Shown here in pieces: positions 59,691 through 64,000 of a stretch of 64,000 bases of DNA. Location: positions 5,890,337-5,954,336 of the forward strand of contig NZ_CP075169.1 of NCBI RefSeq assembly GCF_016865525.2, given 5' to 3'. Within the stretch, counting starts at the first letter, position 1, and the number at the start of each line of letters is the position of its first letter. The position numbers and the translations under genes are program-made. Source of the DNA: Sodalis ligni (lineage in GTDB: Bacteria > Pseudomonadota > Gammaproteobacteria > Enterobacterales > Enterobacteriaceae). The notes beneath the pieces were generated by a model. It searched no databases. It was not told the origin of the DNA and saw only the letters and a program-made list of their open reading frames with translations.

Positions 59691-61649
59691 ATGAGTCAAC
59701 CGCATACCTATCCGATTCCCGCTGATATTGCGCAGCGGGCACTCATTTCAGAAGAACAATATCGGCAGCTATACCGGCAATCCGTGAACGACCCGGCCGC
59801 TTTTTGGGGTGAACAGGGCAAAATCATCGATTGGATTACCCCTTATACCCAGGTTAAAAATACCTCGTTCGATCCCGGCCATATCCGGATTCGCTGGTTT
59901 GAGGACGGCACGCTCAACGTAGCCGCCAATTGCCTGGACCGGCATCTGGCGGAACGCGGCGAGCAGACGGCGATTATCTGGGAAGGGGATGATGCCAAGG
60001 AAAGCAAAATCATCACCTATCGCCAGTTGCACCGGGACGTGTGCCGTTTCGCCAACGTGCTTAAGTCGCAAGGGGTCGCCAAAGGCGATGTGGTGGCGCT
60101 GTATATGCCGATGGTGCCGGAAGCCGCCGTCGCCATGCTGGCCTGCGCGCGCATCGGCGCCATTCATTCGGTGATATTCGGCGGATTCTCTCCCGAGGCG
60201 ATCGCCGGCCGGATTGTGGATTCCAGCGCTAAGCTTATGATCACCGCCGACGAAGGGATCCGCGCGGGCAGAAAAATCCCGCTTAAACAAAATATCGACG
60301 AGGCGTTGAAAAACCCGGCGGTCAAAAGCCTGGAAAAAGTGATTGTATTAAAACGTACCGGTAAAGATATCAACTGGCGGGGGAACCGGGATATCTGGTG
60401 GCATGACGCCATGGCCGGCGCGTCGGATGATTGTCCCCCCGCCGAAATGAACGCCGAGGACCCGCTGTTTATCCTTTACACCTCGGGTTCCACCGGCAAA
60501 CCCAAGGGCGTATTGCATACCAGCGGCGGCTATCTGGTTTATGCCGCCATGACCTTCAAGTATGTGTTTGATTACCATCCCGGGGATATCTATTGGTGTA
60601 CCGCCGATGTCGGCTGGGTCACCGGCCACAGCTACCTGCTGTATGGCCCCTTGGCCTGCGGCGCCATCACACTGATGTTCGAGGGCGTGCCCAACTGGCC
60701 GGACGCCAGGCGCATGGCCCAGGTGGTGGATAAGCATCGGGTGAATATACTTTATACCGCCCCCACCGCCATCCGCGCGCTAATGGCGGAGGGAGACAAG
60801 GCTATCGAAGGCACTAGCCGCGAATCCCTGCGCATCATGGGCTCGGTGGGTGAACCCATCAATCCGGAAGCCTGGGAGTGGTACTACCATAAAATCGGCA
60901 ACGGCAAATGCCCGATTATGGATACCTGGTGGCAGACCGAGACCGGCGGTTTCATGATTACGCCGCTGCCGGGGGCCACGCCGCTCAAGGCCGGTTCCGC
61001 ATCACTGCCGTTTTTCGGCATCCAGCCGGCGCTGGTGGATAACGGCGGCGAGCCGCAGCCGGGCGCCGCCGAAGGGAATCTGGTCATCGTCGATTCCTGG
61101 CCGGGACAGGCGCGCACGCTATACGGCGATCACGACCGGTTTGAGCAAACCTATTTTTCCACCTTCAAGGGCATGTATTTCAGCGGCGACGGCGCCAGGC
61201 GGGATGAAGACGGTTATTACTGGATAACCGGCCGGGTGGATGACGTGCTTAATGTCTCCGGTCACCGTCTCGGCACCGCCGAAATCGAATCGGCCCTGGT
61301 ATCCCACCCCAAGATTGCCGAAGCGGCGGTGGTGGGCATCCCGCACAATATCAAAGGCCAGGCGATTTACGCCTATATCACCCTTAATCATGGAGAACTG
61401 CCGACCCCCGAACTTTATAACGATGTACGCAGCTGGGTACGCAAGGAAATCGGCTCCATAGCCACCCCGGATATCCTGCATTGGACCGATTCATTACCCA
61501 AAACCCGCTCCGGTAAAATCATGCGGCGTATCCTGCGCAAAATTGCCGCCGGCGATACCGGAAATCTGGGCGATACCTCCACCCTGGCCGATCCGGGCGT
61601 GGTGGAAAAGCTGTTAGAAGAAAAACAATCCATGAACGTGCCTTCATAA
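59691..61649 (+). CDS. acs: Acetyl-CoA synthetase
   Basis: 652 residues, equal to E. coli Acs. It activates acetate to acetyl-CoA through acetyl-AMP. Adenylate-forming motifs are complete: the P-loop-like [35 protein letters not shown] (A5), [20 protein letters not shown] (A7/A8) and [17 protein letters not shown] (A10), whose lysine is the known acetylation switch. The start is behind AAAGGAGG. It forms an operon with yjcH and actP for scavenging low acetate. Confidence 0.97.
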   Translation: MSQPHTYPIPADIAQRALISEEQYRQLYRQSVNDPAAFWGEQGKIIDWITPYTQVKNTSFDPGHIRIRWFEDGTLNVAANCLDRHLAERGEQTAIIWEGDDAKESKIITYRQLHRDVCRFANVLKSQGVAKGDVVALYMPMVPEAAVAMLACARIGAIHSVIFGGFSPEAIAGRIVDSSAKLMITADEGIRAGRKIPLKQNIDEALKNPAVKSLEKVIVLKRTGKDINWRGNRDIWWHDAMAGASDDCPPAEMNAEDPLFILYTSGSTGKPKGVLHTSGGYLVYAAMTFKYVFDYHPGDIYWCTADVGWVTGHSYLLYGPLACGAITLMFEGVPNWPDARRMAQVVDKHRVNILYTAPTAIRALMAEGDKAIEGTSRESLRIMGSVGEPINPEAWEWYYHKIGNGKCPIMDTWWQTETGGFMITPLPGATPLKAGSASLPFFGIQPALVDNGGEPQPGAAEGNLVIVDSWPGQARTLYGDHDRFEQTYFSTFKGMYFSGDGARRDEDGYYWITGRVDDVLNVSGHRLGTAEIESALVSHPKIAEAAVVGIPHNIKGQAIYAYITLNHGELPTPELYNDVRSWVRKEIGSIATPDILHWTDSLPKTRSGKIMRRILRKIAAGDTGNLGDTSTLADPGVVEKLLEEKQSMNVPS

Positions 61650-61712
61650 GACTTCCGCCGCCCGCGGGCGGCTTTATTCCAACAATACCCATACCCTACT
61701 GGAGAATCCCTG

Positions 61713-62030
61713 ATGAATGACATCATTTATCAACGGATTGAGAAAAATCCGCACTTCCAAGAACTGGTGAAAAAACGCCAGCATTTCGCCATGCTGCTCA
61801 CGCTGATTATGCTGGTGCTCTATTATGGTTTTATCCTGCTGATCGCCTTTGCCCCAGGCTGGCTGGGTACGCCGATTTACGAAGGCACCAGCGTAACCCG
61901 CGGCATTCCCCTGGGGATTGGCCTGATTATCATGTCGTTTATTCTCACCGCGATATATGTGGTTCGCGCCAACGGCGAATTCGATCGCCTGACCCAGCAG
62001 TTGCTGCGCGAGGTACGTTATAATGGCTAA
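61713..62030 (+). CDS. yjcH: DUF485 inner-membrane protein YjcH
   Basis: 105 residues with two membrane helices ([20 protein letters not shown] and [20 protein letters not shown]), and the DUF485 signature [15 protein letters not shown] near the N-terminus. It is always found between acs and actP and is thought to assist the acetate permease. The stop overlaps the actP start by 8 bp. CTGGAGAATCCCTG precedes the ATG. Confidence 0.93.
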   Translation: MNDIIYQRIEKNPHFQELVKKRQHFAMLLTLIMLVLYYGFILLIAFAPGWLGTPIYEGTSVTRGIPLGIGLIIMSFILTAIYVVRANGEFDRLTQQLLREVRYNG

Positions 62031-63717
62031 ATTCGTCAAAATGGCGGCGGGTGTATCAGGGCTGCTGCCGCTGCTGGTTCAGGCGGCAACCGGCGACAGC
62101 CGTCCGTTGAATATCCAGGCGATTATTCTGTTCGTGCTGTTTGTGGCCCTTACGCTGTACATCACCTATTGGGCATCAAAACGAACCCGTTCACGGAAAG
62201 ATTATTATACCGCCGGCGGCAGAATCACCGGCTTGCAGAACGGGCTGGCCATCTCCGGCGACTTTATGTCGGCGGCATCCTTTCTTGGTATTTCCGCGCT
62301 GGTATACACCTCCGGTTATGACGGACTGATTTATTCGCTGGGTTTCCTGGTGGGCTGGCCGATTATCCTGTTTTTAATCGCCGAGCGCCTGCGCAATCTC
62401 GGGCGATATACCTTTGCCGACGTCGCCTCCTACCGCCTACGGCAAAAACCCATCCGTCTGTTGTCCGCCTGCGGTTCGCTGGTGGTGGTGGCGCTTTACC
62501 TGATTGCCCAGATGGTGGGGGCGGGTAAGCTCATCCAACTGCTGTTCGGCCTGAATTACCATGTGGCGGTAGTACTGGTGGGCATTCTGATGGTGATGTA
62601 TGTATTGTTCGGCGGCATGCTGGCCACCACCTGGGTGCAGATTATCAAAGCGGTGCTGTTATTGGCCGGCGCCAGCTTTATGGCGCTGATGGTGCTGAAA
62701 ACCGTTCATTTCAGCTTCGATACGCTGTTCTCCGAAGCCATGAAAGTACACAGCAAAGGCGCGTCCATTATGCGTCCCGGCGGATTGGTGTCCGATCCCA
62801 TATCCGCCCTGTCCCTGGGCCTGGCCCTGATGTTCGGTACCGCCGGATTGCCGCATATTCTGATGCGGTTCTTCACCGTCCAGGATGCCAAGGAAGCGCG
62901 TAAAAGCGTGTTATATGCCACTGGCTTCATGGGTTACTTCTATTTCCTGACGTTTATTATCGGCTTCGGCGCCATCCTGCTGGTGGGAGCCAACCCGGCG
63001 TTCAAAGACAGCACCGGCGCGCTGCTGGGGGGCGCCAATATGGCGGCTATCCATCTGGCTAACGCGGTGGGGGGCAATTTCTTCCTGGGATTCATTTCGG
63101 CGGTAGCCTTCGCCACCATACTGGCGGTGGTGGCGGGCTTAACCCTGGCCGGCGCGTCGGCGGTATCCCATGATATTTATGCCAGCGTCATCAAAAAAGG
63201 CAAAGCCACCGAGCGCGACGAGTTAAAAGTTTCCAAAGTCACCGTGCTGGTACTTGGCCTGGTGGCCATCGGCCTGGGGGTCTTGTTCGAAAAACAAAAT
63301 ATCGCCTTTATGGTGGGGCTGGCCTTTTCCATTGCCGCCAGCTGTAACTTTCCCATTATCCTGCTGTCGATGTACTGGTCCAAACTCACCACCCGCGGCG
63401 CCATGGTCGGCGGCTGGCTGGGACTCATCACCGCGGTGACCTTGATGATTTTGGGACCTACCATCTGGGTACAGGTACTGGGCCACGCCAAAGCAATCTA
63501 TCCTTATGAATACCCAGCACTGTTTTCCATGCTGGTGGCGTTTATCGGCATCTGGATATTTTCCATTACCGACAGCTCGACGCAGGCGGTACAGGAGCGG
63601 GGCTTGTTTTACGCTCAGTTTTCCCCGCCCCCAGCCCGGCATGGGGGGTGGCAGGACCCCTCGCCCTCCCCTCCCGCCGATACTATCGCAACGGGAAAAC
63701 GGCCCATTGCAGAATAG
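62023..63717 (+). CDS. actP: Cation/acetate symporter
   Basis: 564 residues of the sodium:solute symporter family, with an N-terminal signal-like helix ([17 protein letters not shown]) and about 13 helices. Recognisable stretches are [40 protein letters not shown] and [20 protein letters not shown]. It takes up acetate and glycolate. The C-terminus differs from E. coli (549 residues): after RGLFYAQF come about 30 residues rich in Pro, Ser and Gly, whose last codons run into the dispersed repeat. The end looks replaced or extended by repeat DNA. The rest is intact. Confidence 0.93.
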   Translation: MAKFVKMAAGVSGLLPLLVQAATGDSRPLNIQAIILFVLFVALTLYITYWASKRTRSRKDYYTAGGRITGLQNGLAISGDFMSAASFLGISALVYTSGYDGLIYSLGFLVGWPIILFLIAERLRNLGRYTFADVASYRLRQKPIRLLSACGSLVVVALYLIAQMVGAGKLIQLLFGLNYHVAVVLVGILMVMYVLFGGMLATTWVQIIKAVLLLAGASFMALMVLKTVHFSFDTLFSEAMKVHSKGASIMRPGGLVSDPISALSLGLALMFGTAGLPHILMRFFTVQDAKEARKSVLYATGFMGYFYFLTFIIGFGAILLVGANPAFKDSTGALLGGANMAAIHLANAVGGNFFLGFISAVAFATILAVVAGLTLAGASAVSHDIYASVIKKGKATERDELKVSKVTVLVLGLVAIGLGVLFEKQNIAFMVGLAFSIAASCNFPIILLSMYWSKLTTRGAMVGGWLGLITAVTLMILGPTIWVQVLGHAKAIYPYEYPALFSMLVAFIGIWIFSITDSSTQAVQERGLFYAQFSPPPARHGGWQDPSPSPPADTIATGKRPIAE

Positions 63718-64000
63718 GCCCGCCATCGCCGGGGTCTAAATCGAATATGTGTTAAAGGGAAATCGCGCCAATGGGGTCGAAGCAGGCGTGGTTTTCCCGC
63801 CTGCCCGAGCGCCCCATGGCACGGTAAGCCCGCCATCACCGAACGTGCAACGAACCTGTTAAAGGGAGACCGCGCCAATGGGGTCGAAGCAGGCGTGGTC
63901 TTCCCGCCTGCCCGAGCGCCCCATGGCACGGTAAGCCCGCCATCACCGAACGTGCAACGAACCTGTTAAAGGGAGACCGCGCCAAGGGGGGCGAAGGGGG
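63700..64000. repeat. Dispersed hairpin repeat, tandem array with 107-bp period
   Basis: GCGCCAATGGGGTCGAAGCA begins at 63765 and 63872, and a third start GCGCC at 63979 is cut by the window end, giving an exact 107-bp period. Each unit holds ATGGGG, the stem GCAGGCG/CGCCTGC (63782-63788 with 63798-63804), CCCCATGG, CACGGTAAGCCCGCCATCAC and TGTTAAAGGGAGACC. A degenerate unit begins near 63700 inside actP. The two full units differ at one loop base. Confidence 0.88.

Overview
The window is chromosomal DNA of a gammaproteobacterium of the order Enterobacterales. The right 45 kb is co-linear in blocks with the 92-97 minute region of Escherichia coli: leuX, lptG-lptF, pepA, holC, valS, yjgM, rraB, argI, tabA, pyrL-pyrB-pyrI, ridA, mgtL-mgtA, nrdD-nrdG, gltP, acs-yjcH-actP. 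Protein identity to the E. coli orthologues is high by eye. The many decayed genes, an ankyrin-repeat protein and abundant dispersed repeats would suit the Sodalis/Pectobacteriaceae part of the order, but that placement is an inference.

Layout. (1) 1-3941: remnants of two glycyl-radical enzymes and one radical-SAM activating enzyme. The first pair is AT-rich with Firmicutes-like codon use. (2) 4054-9854: a sugar-phosphate locus with a HAD phosphatase, a frameshifted GntR/UTRA regulator, a frameshifted deoC, talA and tkt. The same 15-bp sequence lies upstream of the regulator and over the deoC promoter, which suggests one regulator controls both. (3) 9907-19127: ydcF, then a leuX-associated island. 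It holds integrative-element genes (an integrase-domain protein, an STY4528-type replication protein, a small 32-codon ORF), a broken AAA/ABC-type ATPase with a CxxC hook (RloC/PrrC-like, possibly anti-phage), and a P4-type integrase beside tRNA-Leu(CAA). (4) 19128-36471: core genes. nei, yjjA, an SDR oxidoreductase and a LysR regulator are followed by the LPS-export pair lptG-lptF, pepA-holC-valS, arginine and pyrimidine genes with recognisable control sites, and ridA. (5) 36512-42391: a ParE toxin with a broken antitoxin, a complete four-gene Anbu proteasome-like operon, and a DUF1778/GNAT toxin-antitoxin pair. (6) 42538-48841: mgtA with its proline-rich leader peptide, and the anaerobic ribonucleotide reductase nrdDG behind tandem NrdR boxes. 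(7) 48829-57793: an eroded ankyrin-repeat gene and a copper/silver efflux operon whose adaptor is fused to a CusF domain. (8) 57829-64000: gltP and the acetate genes acs-yjcH-actP, ending in tandem copies of a dispersed hairpin repeat.

Two signals run through the whole window. First, nearly every broken gene can be restored by adding single bases to short homopolymer runs (more than twenty sites, all -1). Most sites are in accessory genes, but one is in the normally essential lptF. Second, a family of about 105-bp intergenic repeats at 33.4, 35.9 and 63.7-64.0 kb keeps its flanks constant, while the inner hairpin stem changes on both arms so that pairing is preserved.
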